Source of the DNA: Flavobacterium sp.
GTDB taxonomy: Bacteria; Bacteroidota; Bacteroidia; Flavobacteriales; Flavobacteriaceae
DNA length: 64,000 nt
Assembly: GCF_027484705.1 (NCBI RefSeq)
Contig: NZ_JAIXSL010000024.1
Location: forward strand, 1-64,000
Direction of reading: 5' to 3'
Made by a program: the position numbers and the translations under genes. Each line of letters starts with the position of its first letter. Position 1 is the first letter of the stretch. Under the pieces are notes generated by a model. That model searched no databases. It was given only the letters and a program-made list of their open reading frames with translations, and was not told the DNA's origin. Positions 8,060-17,092 of this stretch are shown piece after piece.

Positions 8060-9355
8060 ATGAAAAAAACGCTGATTATCACCTATTATTTTCCTCCAGC
8101 CGGCGGACCAGGCGTGCAGCGTTGGTTAAAGTTTGTCAAATATTTGCCCGACTTCGATATTCAGCCCATCGTTTATATTCCTGAAAATCCATCGTATCCG
8201 ATTCTTGACGAAGATTTGGTTGCTGAAATTTCTCCGCAGGCCATCATCCTCAAAAGACCGATTTTTGAACCTTATGGCTTGGCATCGCTTTTTTCTAAAA
8301 ATAAAACGCGTAAGATCAGTGCCGGTATTATTCCGCATGAAAGAAAACAAACCAGAATTGATAAGTTCCTGTTATGGATTCGCGGTAATTTTTTTATTCC
8401 CGATGCACGCGTTTTTTGGGTGAAACCTTCGGTGGCTTTTTTAAAAAAATATATCAAAGAAAATGATATTGATACGGTGATTACGACCGGTCCGCCGCAC
8501 AGCTTGCACCTTATCGGGATGAAACTCAAAAAGCAATTGCCGATTCACTGGATTGCTGATTTTCGAGATCCGTGGACTACTATTGGTTACCACGAGAAAC
8601 TGAAATTATCGGACTATGCAGAAAACGAACACCGCATACTCGAACGTCAGGTTTTAAATACTGCCGATGCTATTATTGTGACCAGCAAAAGCACTAAACT
8701 CGAATTTCGAAAGAAAACCAACCGTCCGATTACCGTCATCACCAATGGATATGATGTTGAGAACGTCAGCAAGCAAACTTTAGATGCGAAATTTTCATTG
8801 GCGCATATAGGCTCGTTTTTATCGGAGCGCAATCCGGTTATTTTATGGCAAAGTTTGTCTGATTTGGTTCGGGAAGTCCCGGGTTTTGCGGAACATCTGG
8901 AGTTGAAACTACTAGGTACGGTAAGCCGCGATATTCTTGACACGATACACAGTTATAATTTGTCGGATTATGTCAATTATCTGGGGTATGTTTCGCATCA
9001 GGAAGCCTTAATCCATCAACGGAAATCTCAGGTTTTGTTGCTCATTGAAATCAATTCCAGAAATACGATCAGTATCATTCCCGGAAAATTGTTCGAATAT
9101 ATGGTGACCGGAAGGCCAATCATTGCCATTGGCCCGCGTTCTTCTGATTTTTCTGAGATCATCCACGATACCAATACCGGAGCGTTCTTTGATTATTCCG
9201 ATAAAGAAGCGCTCAAAAAAACTATTTTGGAGTATTACCAATCATTTTTAGAGGGTGAATTGTTAGTGAATGCGGTCGGGCTCGATACTTATTCCAGAAA
9301 AAAACTTACCGAACGTTTGTCCGAATTGATTTTAAAGCCAACGCTTAATTCATAA
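8060..9355 (+). CDS. GT4-type glycosyltransferase
   Basis: The 431-residue protein has a GT-B glycosyltransferase pattern: N-terminal ITYYFPPAGGPGVQRWLKFVKYLP, then DFRDPWT mid-protein. The C-terminal donor-binding part is KLFEYMVTGRPIIAIGPRSSDFSEII, with the Glu of the nucleotide-sugar motif. It is soluble or peripheral and has no signal peptide. The start at 8060 is preferred over an in-frame ATG at 7970, which lies inside the YfhO gene and would add 30 unconserved-looking residues. It sits between the YfhO-like gene and the flippase, spaced 7 bases from the latter. The sugar donor cannot be told. Confidence 0.85.
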   Translation: MKKTLIITYYFPPAGGPGVQRWLKFVKYLPDFDIQPIVYIPENPSYPILDEDLVAEISPQAIILKRPIFEPYGLASLFSKNKTRKISAGIIPHERKQTRIDKFLLWIRGNFFIPDARVFWVKPSVAFLKKYIKENDIDTVITTGPPHSLHLIGMKLKKQLPIHWIADFRDPWTTIGYHEKLKLSDYAENEHRILERQVLNTADAIIVTSKSTKLEFRKKTNRPITVITNGYDVENVSKQTLDAKFSLAHIGSFLSERNPVILWQSLSDLVREVPGFAEHLELKLLGTVSRDILDTIHSYNLSDYVNYLGYVSHQEALIHQRKSQVLLLIEINSRNTISIIPGKLFEYMVTGRPIIAIGPRSSDFSEIIHDTNTGAFFDYSDKEALKKTILEYYQSFLEGELLVNAVGLDTYSRKKLTERLSELILKPTLNS

Positions 9356-9362
9356 ATCGATT

Positions 9363-10826
9363 ATGGGAATTGTACTCAACCAGTCGATTAAAAATACCGT
9401 GGTTACCTATCTCGGTTTTGGAATTGGCGCCATCAATGCCTTGTTCTTATACACTACCTTTTTAGGTAAAGCACACTACGGAATGGTCGCGTTTCTGCTT
9501 TCTGCCTCGAATATTATGATGCCACTCATGGCGTTTGGCGTTCACAACACTTTGATCCGTTTTTATTCGAGATGTGAAACTGAAGATGAACGCGAGAAGT
9601 TTCTGAGTTTCATGCTTTGGATGCCTTTGTTGTTGATCATTCCCATTACCACGATTACCTATTTTTTTTATGATGAGATTGCTTTTTATATTCTGAAGGA
9701 AAATCCGTCGGTCAAACCTTTCCTTTGGTTGATTCCGATTATCGGTATTTGCATGGGCTATTTTGAAGTGTATTATGCGTGGGTCAAAGTACATATGCAG
9801 TCGGTATTCGGCAACCTGATTAGTGAGATTCTTGTGCGCGTGGTGGTGATGCTGATGCTGTTTGCGGTGCATTGGGATTGGCTTACTAAAGACGATTTTA
9901 TTTACGGGTTGGTGATGGCTTATTTTTTGCAGTTTGCCGTGATGAAAGCTTATGCAATGTATGTGAAAATGCCAGTGCTAAGCTTTAAAATCCCACACAA
10001 CAGCAAAGAGATTTTCGGCTATTCCTTTTTTATCATTCTCTCGGGAAGTGTCGCCGTTTTATTAATGGATTTCGATAAAGTCATGATTCCGGCTTATGAG
10101 AACATCAGCAGTAATGCGTTGTATTCCGTAGCCATCTTTATAGCGACCGTCATTGCGGTGCCTAGCCGCGCGATGTTGCAGATCATTTATCCGATTACAG
10201 CCAGGCTTATGAGCGAAAACAAGCAGAACGAATTGCAGGATCTGTATCAGAAAAGCGCCATCAATCTTCAGGTTTTTGGAGGATTGATCATGCTCGGAAT
10301 TTTTCTCAACATCAAACAGATTTATTTGTTGATTCCGGGTGAGTACAGCGGTGGGATTCTAGTGGTTTTTCTGATTGGGTTGTCTAAATTTTATGATGTG
10401 ATTTTGGGGAACAACAATGCCATCATCCTCAATACGAAATATTATAAATGGGTGCTTTTTTTCGGCGTGCTTCTGGTGGTGATGATTGTGATACTGAATA
10501 TGATTTTTATTCCACTGTACGGCATCGTCGGTTCGGCTTTGGCGACTTTGATTTCCGTCATTGTCTACAATACCATTAAACTTTGGTTCGTCGTCCGCAA
10601 GATGGATTTATTCCCATTTACGCGCAAAACTTTATCGTCTTTTGCAATTATTGTACTGGTTTTTCTATTGTTTTATTTTTGGGATTTCCCTTTTCATCCG
10701 TTCGTCAATATCAGTTTGAAATCGATACTGATTACGTTGGTTTATGGGTATTGGAATTACCGATGGATGGTTTCTACGGAGATCAATCAGGTCATCAATA
10801 ATTTCATTCGAAGACTGAAATCTTAG
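9363..10826 (+). CDS. Wzx-like polysaccharide flippase (MATE/MOP superfamily)
   Basis: The 487-residue protein has about 12-14 hydrophobic segments. The opening SIKNTVVTYLGFGIGAINALFLY...LGKAHYGMVAFLLS is typical of oligosaccharide flippases, and the mid-protein FGYSFFIILSGSVAVLLMDFDKVMIPAY fits the polysaccharide biosynthesis transporter family. It would move a lipid-linked glycan across the inner membrane. It follows the GT4 gene with a 7-base gap, suggesting one operon from 5596. Its TAG stop overlaps the first bases of repeat element copy B. Confidence 0.85.
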   Translation: MGIVLNQSIKNTVVTYLGFGIGAINALFLYTTFLGKAHYGMVAFLLSASNIMMPLMAFGVHNTLIRFYSRCETEDEREKFLSFMLWMPLLLIIPITTITYFFYDEIAFYILKENPSVKPFLWLIPIIGICMGYFEVYYAWVKVHMQSVFGNLISEILVRVVVMLMLFAVHWDWLTKDDFIYGLVMAYFLQFAVMKAYAMYVKMPVLSFKIPHNSKEIFGYSFFIILSGSVAVLLMDFDKVMIPAYENISSNALYSVAIFIATVIAVPSRAMLQIIYPITARLMSENKQNELQDLYQKSAINLQVFGGLIMLGIFLNIKQIYLLIPGEYSGGILVVFLIGLSKFYDVILGNNNAIILNTKYYKWVLFFGVLLVVMIVILNMIFIPLYGIVGSALATLISVIVYNTIKLWFVVRKMDLFPFTRKTLSSFAIIVLVFLLFYFWDFPFHPFVNISLKSILITLVYGYWNYRWMVSTEINQVINNFIRRLKS

Positions 10827-10934
10827 CCCTGATGGAAGTGGTTATCCTTTTATGCCGTCGTTTACTTCGTCAGTTCGCTACGCTCGTGTGGCATAAAAGA
10901 TAGGAACGTACAGCAGGATTGGCTTCTAAAAAAA
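10825..10934 (+). repeat. Interspersed hairpin element, copy B
   Basis: It starts AGCCCTGATGGAAGTGG and carries CTTTTATGCC, an internal 32-base segment, and GGCATAAAAG (a perfect 10-bp stem). It ends ACAGCAGGATTGGCTTCT followed by an A-run. It begins exactly at the flippase stop codon and ends at the hairpin at 10935. See copies at 1008 and 54291. Confidence 0.75.
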
Positions 10935-10964
10935 ATCCCGCTGACAGTAAACTACCAGCGGGAT
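10931..10964 (-). terminator. Strong terminator oriented leftward
   Basis: ATCCCGCTG (10935-10943) and CAGCGGGAT (10956-10964) form a perfect 9-bp stem. The T-run lies on the minus strand (A-run at 10928-10935 on the plus strand), so it would end a leftward transcript. No leftward gene is visible to its right before 11164. Confidence 0.6.
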
Positions 10965-11164
10965 CCAACCAATTAAATTATAAAACCCAATTTTATAATA
11001 ATTATGAAATCTGAAGAATCAGGATTCCTTTTTTCTCATGTTTTCGTATTGTCAATTATTATACCAAACAGGATTATGATATAGTTAAAAAACAGAGTTC
11101 TTGTGTTAAAGTCGGTTTCATTTGAATCAATTTTGTATTTTTGGAAAAATTTTACGAATTCTCG
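10965..11164. other. AT-rich intergenic region with a promoter element
   Basis: The stretch is AT-rich and holds no convincing gene. TATTTTTG at 11136-11143 matches TAnnTTTG and lies 22 bases before the ATG at 11165, so it is a probable promoter for that gene. Direct inspection finds only a 26-codon frame at 11003, judged to be chance. Confidence 0.45.
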
Positions 11165-11632
11165 ATGAAGTATTTCATTATCAGCTTATTGCTATTCACC
11201 ACTGCCATAGGCGCCGCGCAGACCATGCCGACCAAAGTGAACGAACAACGCCGATTCAATTCTGACAGCCGTTTGTTTTATGTCTGGAACCAAGAAAAAG
11301 ACGCTTACGATCTGAAAGATACCGAGTATGAAAGTTCCGTGATTGACATCCGCGAAATCAATACGAAAAGCAGTGGTTATATCGTAATCAGTATGACCGA
11401 TGACGGAAAAACCAGGCTTTATCACGGTTCGATTATCAATTACTCGATTGATGATGACGGCGTGGCTACGTGGATTTTACGCTCTAAAAGTGCGCGCGGA
11501 AAAGTCGCTCTCGATCCGAAGAAAAAAAGGATCACGTATTCTTTTGAAAGCAATGAGACGCGTTACGTGAAGATTTTTGTATTCAACCTATTCTTCGCCG
11601 GCGATGAGAATCCGGCCGACGATCAGGACTAA
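11165..11632 (+). CDS. Secreted protein of unknown function
   Basis: The 155-residue protein has a signal peptide (MKYFIISLLLFTTAIGAAQ) and then a compact domain with IDIREINTKSSGYIVISMTDDGKTRLYHG. It ends with an acidic EDNPADDQD-like tail (residues GDENPADDQD). There is no lipobox and no T9SS domain, so a periplasmic location is inferred. The ATG at 11165 is chosen because an upstream TTG at 11141 overlaps the -7 element. Its stop abuts the stop of convergent uvrA. Family not recognised. Confidence 0.65.
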   Translation: MKYFIISLLLFTTAIGAAQTMPTKVNEQRRFNSDSRLFYVWNQEKDAYDLKDTEYESSVIDIREINTKSSGYIVISMTDDGKTRLYHGSIINYSIDDDGVATWILRSKSARGKVALDPKKKRITYSFESNETRYVKIFVFNLFFAGDENPADDQD

Positions 11633-14437
11633 TTATAGCTTCTCCTTTAAATATTTTCCTGTAATCGATTTATTGTCTTTTACGATTTCTTCGGGCGTTC
11701 CGACGGCTAAAATCTGTCCGCCGTTTTCACCGCCTTCAGGGCCTAAATCAATGATGTAATCGGCGCATTTGATCAGATCGATGTTGTGCTCGATGACGAT
11801 AATGGAATGGCCTTTTTCGATTAAGGCATCAAACGATTTCAGCAACTTTTTGATATCGTGGAAATGCAAACCGGTCGTAGGTTCATCAAACACAAACAAC
11901 GCTTTTTCTTTCGTACTTCCTTTTACCAGAAACGTCGCGAGTTTAATACGTTGTGCTTCACCGCCTGATAAAGTGGACGAAGATTGTCCCAATTGCACAT
12001 AACCCAAACCAACGTCTTGCAACGGCTGGAGTTTCTGAACGATTTTATTTTGTTTGGCTGCCGTGAAAAACGCAACAGCGTCATCGATCGTCATAGTTAA
12101 AATGTCGTCGATGTTTTTGCCTTCGAAATAAACCTCGAGGATTTCTTTTTTGAAACGCTTGCCGCCACAAGTATCGCAGGGCAAATGTACGTCGGCCATA
12201 AAGACCATTTCGACATTGATCGAACCCTCACCGCTACAGGTTTCGCATCGACCACCGTCAACATTGAATGAAAAATGTTTGGGTTGGTACCCGCGGATTT
12301 TGGATAATTTCTCTTTTGAAAATACGTCGCGGATATCGTCGTAAGCTTTGATGTAAGTCACAGGATTCGAGCGCGAACTTCTGCCAATCGGGTTCTGGTC
12401 GATGTATTCGATATGTTGGATTTTATGGTAATAACCGCGCATTTCGGTAAACTGTCCTGCTTTTTCACCAATGCCTTCAAGCTTTTTCTGCATGGCCGGG
12501 AACAATATTTTTTTGACGAGCGTACTTTTTCCGCTGCCCGAAACTCCGGTAATTACGGTCAATACTTCGAGTGGGAAACGGACGTCTACGTTTTGGAGAT
12601 TGTTTTCACGCGCGCCTAAAATTTCAATATAGGTTCCCCATTTTCTTCGGGTTTTAGGCACTGGAATTTCCAGTGAACCATTAAGATATTTTGCTGTAAG
12701 CGAATCGGCTTTCAATATTTCAGCATAAGTGCCTTGCGCTACAAGGTTTCCGCCAAAAGTTCCGGCTTCGGGGCCAATGTCGATGATCATATCGGCGGCT
12801 TTCATAATATCTTCGTCATGTTCGACGACAATCACAGTATTGCCCAAATCGCGTAACGACAGCAAAACTTTAATGAGTCGTTCGGTATCTTTTGGATGTA
12901 AGCCAATGCTGGGTTCGTCGAGAATATACATCGAACCGACCAGACTGCTTCCTAGTGAAGTCGCGAGATTAATACGTTGGGATTCACCACCCGAAAGCGA
13001 AGCTGAATTTCGGTTGAGCGTAAGATAATCCAAGCCTACATCTACGAGGAAACTGAGTCGGTTGTTGATTTCGATCAATAAACGCTTGGCTACTTTCTGG
13101 TCGAAGTCGTTTAATGTAAGGTCTTTGAAAAATGCGGCCAATTTCCGGATCGGCAAATCGACCAAATCGGATATGGTTTTGCCGTCAATCTTGACGTAAG
13201 AAGCTTCAATGCGTAACCGTTTTCCTTTGCACGAATAGCATTTGGTTTTGCCGCGATAACGTGACAGCATCACACGGTTCTGGATTTTATAATTTTTTTC
13301 CTCAAGTTCCTTAAAGAAATCATGCAAGCCCTGAAAATATTCGTTGCCTTTCCAGACTAATTCCTTTTGTTCTTCAGTGAGTTCAAAAAATGGTTTGTGG
13401 ATCGGAAAATCGAATTTATAGGCATTGTTGACGAGTTCGTCGCGATACCAGCCCATGCTTTCGCCACGCCATGGGAAAATCGCGTTTTCATAAACTGATA
13501 ATGTAGTGTTCGGAATCACAAGCTCAGCATCAATGCCGATGATGTTCCCATAACCTTCGCAAACCGGACATGCGCCGTAAGGATTGTTGAAACTGAATAA
13601 ATGTACGTTAGGTTCCAGAAAACTGATGCCGTCGAGTTCGAAATTGTTGCTGAATTCCAATCGGTTTTTGGTGTCCAATTCCTGAAGATAACACACGCCT
13701 TTGCCTTCAAAAAAAGCAGTTTGTACGGCGTCGGACAAACGGTTGTAGAATTCTTCTTCTTCCTTTACGACTATCCTGTCGATAATCAAAAGAACTTCCT
13801 TTTGTTTTTTGGATTTGGTTTCTTCGAGTGCTGTTCCGAGGTCGTCCAATCGGATCATTTCGCCATCGACGAATATTCTGGCGAAACCCTGTTGCAATAA
13901 AAAACTCAGTTTGTCTTCAAGCTTTCTGCCTTCTTCAAGATGAATTGGCGCCAAGAGCAACCATTTGCTTTCGAGCGCAAAAGTCTTGACGGTATTGATG
14001 ACATCGCTCACGGTGTCTTTTTTGACTTCCTTTCCTGAAACCGGCGAATAGGTTTTCCCAATACGCGCAAAAAGCAATTTCAGGTAATCGTATATTTCAG
14101 TGGATGTTCCAACGGTGGAGCGTGCATTGGTCGTATTGACTTTTTGTTCAATCGCTATGGCTGGCGCAATGCCTTTGATGTATTCTACTTTGGGTTTGTC
14201 GAGTCGGCCCAAAAACTGGCGCGCGTAAGACGACAAACTTTCTACGTAACGACGTTGTCCTTCAGCATAAAGCGTGTCGAAGGCCAACGATGATTTTCCG
14301 GAGCCCGAAAGCCCGGTAATCACCACGAGTTTGTTTCTTGGAATGGCGACATCAAGGTTTTTGAGGTTGTGCACCTGTGCGCCTTTGATCAATATGTTTT
14401 TCTTGGGTTCGAGCGTCGAAATATCAGTAGGTTTCAT
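11633..14437 (-). CDS. uvrA: Excinuclease ABC subunit A
   Basis: The 934-residue protein is the damage-recognition ATPase of nucleotide-excision repair. Features run in order. They are Walker A GLSGSGKSS, the zinc-binding CPVCEGYG and CYSCKGKRL half-sites, the ABC signature LSGGESQR, Walker B YILDEPSIGLHP, a second Walker A GVSGSGKST, a second zinc finger CETCSGEG/CDTCGGKRF, a second signature LSGGEAQR, and Walker B FVFDEPTTGLHF. Length is normal for UvrA. The ATG at 14437 is chosen over 14458 because the longer form runs into the promoter at 14456-14489. Confidence 0.97.
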   Translation of the reverse strand: MKPTDISTLEPKKNILIKGAQVHNLKNLDVAIPRNKLVVITGLSGSGKSSLAFDTLYAEGQRRYVESLSSYARQFLGRLDKPKVEYIKGIAPAIAIEQKVNTTNARSTVGTSTEIYDYLKLLFARIGKTYSPVSGKEVKKDTVSDVINTVKTFALESKWLLLAPIHLEEGRKLEDKLSFLLQQGFARIFVDGEMIRLDDLGTALEETKSKKQKEVLLIIDRIVVKEEEEFYNRLSDAVQTAFFEGKGVCYLQELDTKNRLEFSNNFELDGISFLEPNVHLFSFNNPYGACPVCEGYGNIIGIDAELVIPNTTLSVYENAIFPWRGESMGWYRDELVNNAYKFDFPIHKPFFELTEEQKELVWKGNEYFQGLHDFFKELEEKNYKIQNRVMLSRYRGKTKCYSCKGKRLRIEASYVKIDGKTISDLVDLPIRKLAAFFKDLTLNDFDQKVAKRLLIEINNRLSFLVDVGLDYLTLNRNSASLSGGESQRINLATSLGSSLVGSMYILDEPSIGLHPKDTERLIKVLLSLRDLGNTVIVVEHDEDIMKAADMIIDIGPEAGTFGGNLVAQGTYAEILKADSLTAKYLNGSLEIPVPKTRRKWGTYIEILGARENNLQNVDVRFPLEVLTVITGVSGSGKSTLVKKILFPAMQKKLEGIGEKAGQFTEMRGYYHKIQHIEYIDQNPIGRSSRSNPVTYIKAYDDIRDVFSKEKLSKIRGYQPKHFSFNVDGGRCETCSGEGSINVEMVFMADVHLPCDTCGGKRFKKEILEVYFEGKNIDDILTMTIDDAVAFFTAAKQNKIVQKLQPLQDVGLGYVQLGQSSSTLSGGEAQRIKLATFLVKGSTKEKALFVFDEPTTGLHFHDIKKLLKSFDALIEKGHSIIVIEHNIDLIKCADYIIDLGPEGGENGGQILAVGTPEEIVKDNKSITGKYLKEKL

Positions 14438-14455
14438 AGCGGAAAATAATGTGAG

Positions 14456-14489
14456 CAAAGATAATTAAATTATAAGTTTTTAAGGGCAA
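14456..14489 (-). promoter_or_regulatory. Promoter of uvrA
   Basis: On the minus strand, TTG (14487-14489), 23 bases of spacing and TATCTTTG (14456-14463) match both elements of the Bacteroidetes consensus, about 20 bases before the ATG at 14437. No LexA-like box was identified by eye. Confidence 0.65.
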
Positions 14490-14900
14490 TTAATAAGGGT
14501 AGAAGTCGTCAAAATTTATACGCTTTTCAATTGAAATTTTATAGGAACGTATTTTATGTAGAATATGTTTTTATCAGATTAAAAATTCTGGAAGCTATTT
14601 TTATCAAAATTTCTTTTTAAGCATAAGAATTCATGAATTTTAAAACAAAACCACTTGACATCGATTTACGAAAACGTGATAGTTACCGCAACATTACCAC
14701 AACAAAGTGTGTTTTCTTTCATTTTTCATGCATCTACAAAACTTTTTTAACTCGCTTTAAATCACTGTAATTGTTTAAAATACGGAGGTTTTTGCGCACA
14801 TGCATCTTTATTGAGACTGTATAGTTTTTATATACGGTACATTTACCTAAGCGATTCACTTCCCGCCTACATTTGAATAACACTAAAAATTCAAAATATT
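14490..14900 (+). promoter_or_regulatory. Upstream region of the beta-glucan locus
   Basis: The region is AT-rich and has no convincing gene. Near its right end are TTTGCGCACATGCA (from 14791), TGTATAGTT (14818-14826) and the -7 element TACATTTG (14868-14875), followed by the ATG at 14901. The GCGCAC and TGTATAGTT pieces recur in the same order before the main operon (20041 and 20057), which suggests shared control. A 45-codon frame from 14633 has no ribosome-site or family support and is not called. Confidence 0.45.
14868..14875 (+). promoter_or_regulatory. -7 promoter element (TACATTTG)
   Basis: Exact TAnnTTTG match with a 25-base gap to the ATG at 14901. There is no TTG at the usual -33 position, compatible with an activator-dependent promoter (inference). 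Confidence 0.5.
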
Positions 14901-16964
14901 ATGAAAAAAATTACGATTTTATTTTCACTTTTTGCCATCTCATTAGGAATCGCACAACCTACAACGAATGCGCCGGCTCCGACGAACAACGCTACGGATG
15001 TGATTTCTATTTATGGTGAAACGTTTGCGAGTATCGCAACAAACTACAATCCGAATTGGGGACAAGCCGGACTTTGCTGTGTTGATCCAATTTATAATCC
15101 TGGTAGCGGTAATTTAGTGTTGGCCTACACGAACTTTAATTACCAAGGTACCGAACTAACCACCACCAATGCTTCAAATATGGAATTCCTTCATATTGAT
15201 GTTTGGACGGCAACGGCTACAGATTTGAAAGTATCTCCAATTAACAACGGAACAGGAGTTGGCGAAATTTTAGTCAATGTTCCTCTGGTAAATGGAGGTT
15301 GGAGTAGTATTGATATTCCAAAATCAGCCTTTGTCGGAATGACATGGGATTCTTTGTTTCAGTTAAAATTTGATGCGCAAGGCGGAACAAACCCTGCGTC
15401 TGTTTATTTGGATAATATTTATTTTTGGAAGAATCCAACCATTGGTGGAACTGATCCTGTAACGAATGCTCCGGATCCTACAAGAAATGCAGCTGATGTG
15501 ATTTCGATTTATGGTGGTACTTATACCAATATTGCTACAAATTACAACCCGAATTGGGGCCAGTCCGGATTATGTTGTGTGAACTCTAGTTACGATCCAG
15601 GAACAGGAAACTTATTGTTAGCTTATCCTAGTTTCAATTATCAAGGAACGGAACTCACTACTCAGAATGCTTCCGGAATGGAATATTTGCATATTGATAT
15701 CTGGACCTCTAATGCCACTAACGTTAAAGTATCTCCTATCAACAACGGAACGGGTGCCAGTGAATTTCTGGTAAATGTGCCTTTAGTGACTAGTGGATGG
15801 AGTAGTGTAGACCTACCGAAATCTGCTTTTATTGGCATGACTTGGGATTCTGTATTCCAATTGAAGTTTGATGGTCAGGGTGGTGTGACTCCATCAACGA
15901 TTTACCTCGATAACATTTATTTCTGGAAAACGCCACTTGCTGCGGGTTCTGATGCTACCTTAAGCGCTTTACAGGTTGACGGAGTAGCGGTAACAGGTTT
16001 TTCTCCGGCTGCTAACAATTATACTTACGAATTGGTTGTAGGAACTACCACAGTGCCACAAATTACTTTGGCGACGACAACAGATCCGACTGCAACGGTA
16101 ACTTCGATTACACAAGCTACTTCCATTCCTGGTGAAGCTACAGTTTTAGTGACTTCACAAAACGGAAATGTCACCAATACTTATACGATACTTTTCTCTG
16201 CAACATTGCCAAACCCATCACCGACACCTTCTACGCCTCCGGCTGAAGTCTTGAGTATTTATAGCGATACTGGTAGTTTCACAAACACCTGGACGCCTAA
16301 TTACAACTTCGGAGTGAATTCAGGACAGCCTGATTTGGATCCGGGAACTGGCGTTAATCAAGCGATTAAAATGAATTTTGCCGTGGCTGGATACGGCGAA
16401 GGAACCAATAATGCTACAAACATCTCAACATACAACTGGTTGCATTTTGATTATTTTGCAGATGCGAATTCAACACAAATCAGATTTATCTTAATCGGTG
16501 GTGGTGAGTTTTACTACGAATTGTCCGATACAGGCGCTGCGCCAATTGTTGCGGGTTCTTGGCAAAGTGTCAATGTGCCGTTGTCTTTCTTTGAAGGCTT
16601 AGGGTTCAGCAAAACCAATTTCCTTCAGTACAAATTGGGAACTTCATCAGATTTAGTTTCTGATATCGTTTATTTCGATAATATTTATTTCTCTCAGAAT
16701 CAAGGAACAGTACTCAGTACCAGAAGCAATGAAGCAGCTGTTTTCGATATGTATCCAAACCCTGCCGATACTTTGGTAACGATTGATGCCAAAAACAACA
16801 TCGATAGCGTTTCAGTATTCAACTTGTTGGGACAAGAAGTAATGAAGGCTACTCCAAATGCGGTTCAGGCTACTTTGGATATCACGAATCTTAACGCCGG
16901 CGTTTATTTGGTAAAAACTACCAGCGAAGGAAAATCTTCGACTTCAAGATTGATCAAAAGATAA
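14901..16964 (+). CDS. T9SS-secreted multi-module carbohydrate-binding-like protein
   Basis: The 687-residue protein has a signal peptide (MKKITILFSLFAISLGIAQ). Two near-identical modules of about 160 residues follow (about 24-178 and 188-348), each running from an APxPTxNAxDVISIYG start through NYNPNWGQ and FLHIDVWT to YLDNIYFW. A cadherin-like beta-sandwich segment comes next (about 352-437, DATLSALQVDGV). A third, diverged module follows (about 445-608, VLSIYSDTGSFTNTWTPNYNFG...YFDNIYFSQ). The end is a type A T9SS sorting domain (MYPNPADTLVTID...GVYLVKTTSEGKSS...LIKR). It carries no obvious catalytic domain. The same module occurs twice in the lipoprotein at 23378, so glucan binding is inferred. 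It stands upstream of the regulator gene with its own terminator. Confidence 0.8.
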   Translation: MKKITILFSLFAISLGIAQPTTNAPAPTNNATDVISIYGETFASIATNYNPNWGQAGLCCVDPIYNPGSGNLVLAYTNFNYQGTELTTTNASNMEFLHIDVWTATATDLKVSPINNGTGVGEILVNVPLVNGGWSSIDIPKSAFVGMTWDSLFQLKFDAQGGTNPASVYLDNIYFWKNPTIGGTDPVTNAPDPTRNAADVISIYGGTYTNIATNYNPNWGQSGLCCVNSSYDPGTGNLLLAYPSFNYQGTELTTQNASGMEYLHIDIWTSNATNVKVSPINNGTGASEFLVNVPLVTSGWSSVDLPKSAFIGMTWDSVFQLKFDGQGGVTPSTIYLDNIYFWKTPLAAGSDATLSALQVDGVAVTGFSPAANNYTYELVVGTTTVPQITLATTTDPTATVTSITQATSIPGEATVLVTSQNGNVTNTYTILFSATLPNPSPTPSTPPAEVLSIYSDTGSFTNTWTPNYNFGVNSGQPDLDPGTGVNQAIKMNFAVAGYGEGTNNATNISTYNWLHFDYFADANSTQIRFILIGGGEFYYELSDTGAAPIVAGSWQSVNVPLSFFEGLGFSKTNFLQYKLGTSSDLVSDIVYFDNIYFSQNQGTVLSTRSNEAAVFDMYPNPADTLVTIDAKNNIDSVSVFNLLGQEVMKATPNAVQATLDITNLNAGVYLVKTTSEGKSSTSRLIKR

Positions 16965-16983
16965 GTTAGTTTAAGTTTTTTTT

Positions 16984-17016
16984 AAAAGCACGTCTCGAAA
17001 GAGCGTGCTTTTTTTC
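16984..17016 (+). terminator. Rho-independent terminator
   Basis: AAAGCACG (16985-16992) pairs with CGTGCTTT (17004-17011), followed by a T-run. It separates the T9SS protein gene from the regulator gene. Confidence 0.8.
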
Positions 17017-17035
17017 GTTTACTACTTTTCTTGTA

Positions 17036-17065
17036 TTGGAATTCTCACACTGTTGTATATCTTTA
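17036..17065 (+). promoter_or_regulatory. Probable promoter of the regulator gene
   Basis: TTG (17036-17038), 19 bases of spacing and TATCTTTA (17058-17065), one mismatch from TAnnTTTG, lie 27 bases before the ATG at 17093. Confidence 0.45.
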
Positions 17066-17092
17066 TGTAAATTTTCGAACCCAGTTATTAAA

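Noticed and set aside
11003..11083. 26-codon frame in the gap before the secreted protein gene
   Set aside because: Too short, with no promoter or conservation clue.
14633..14770. 45-codon frame upstream of the beta-glucan locus
   Set aside because: No ribosome-site signal, odd composition and no family resemblance; probably chance in an AT-rich gap.
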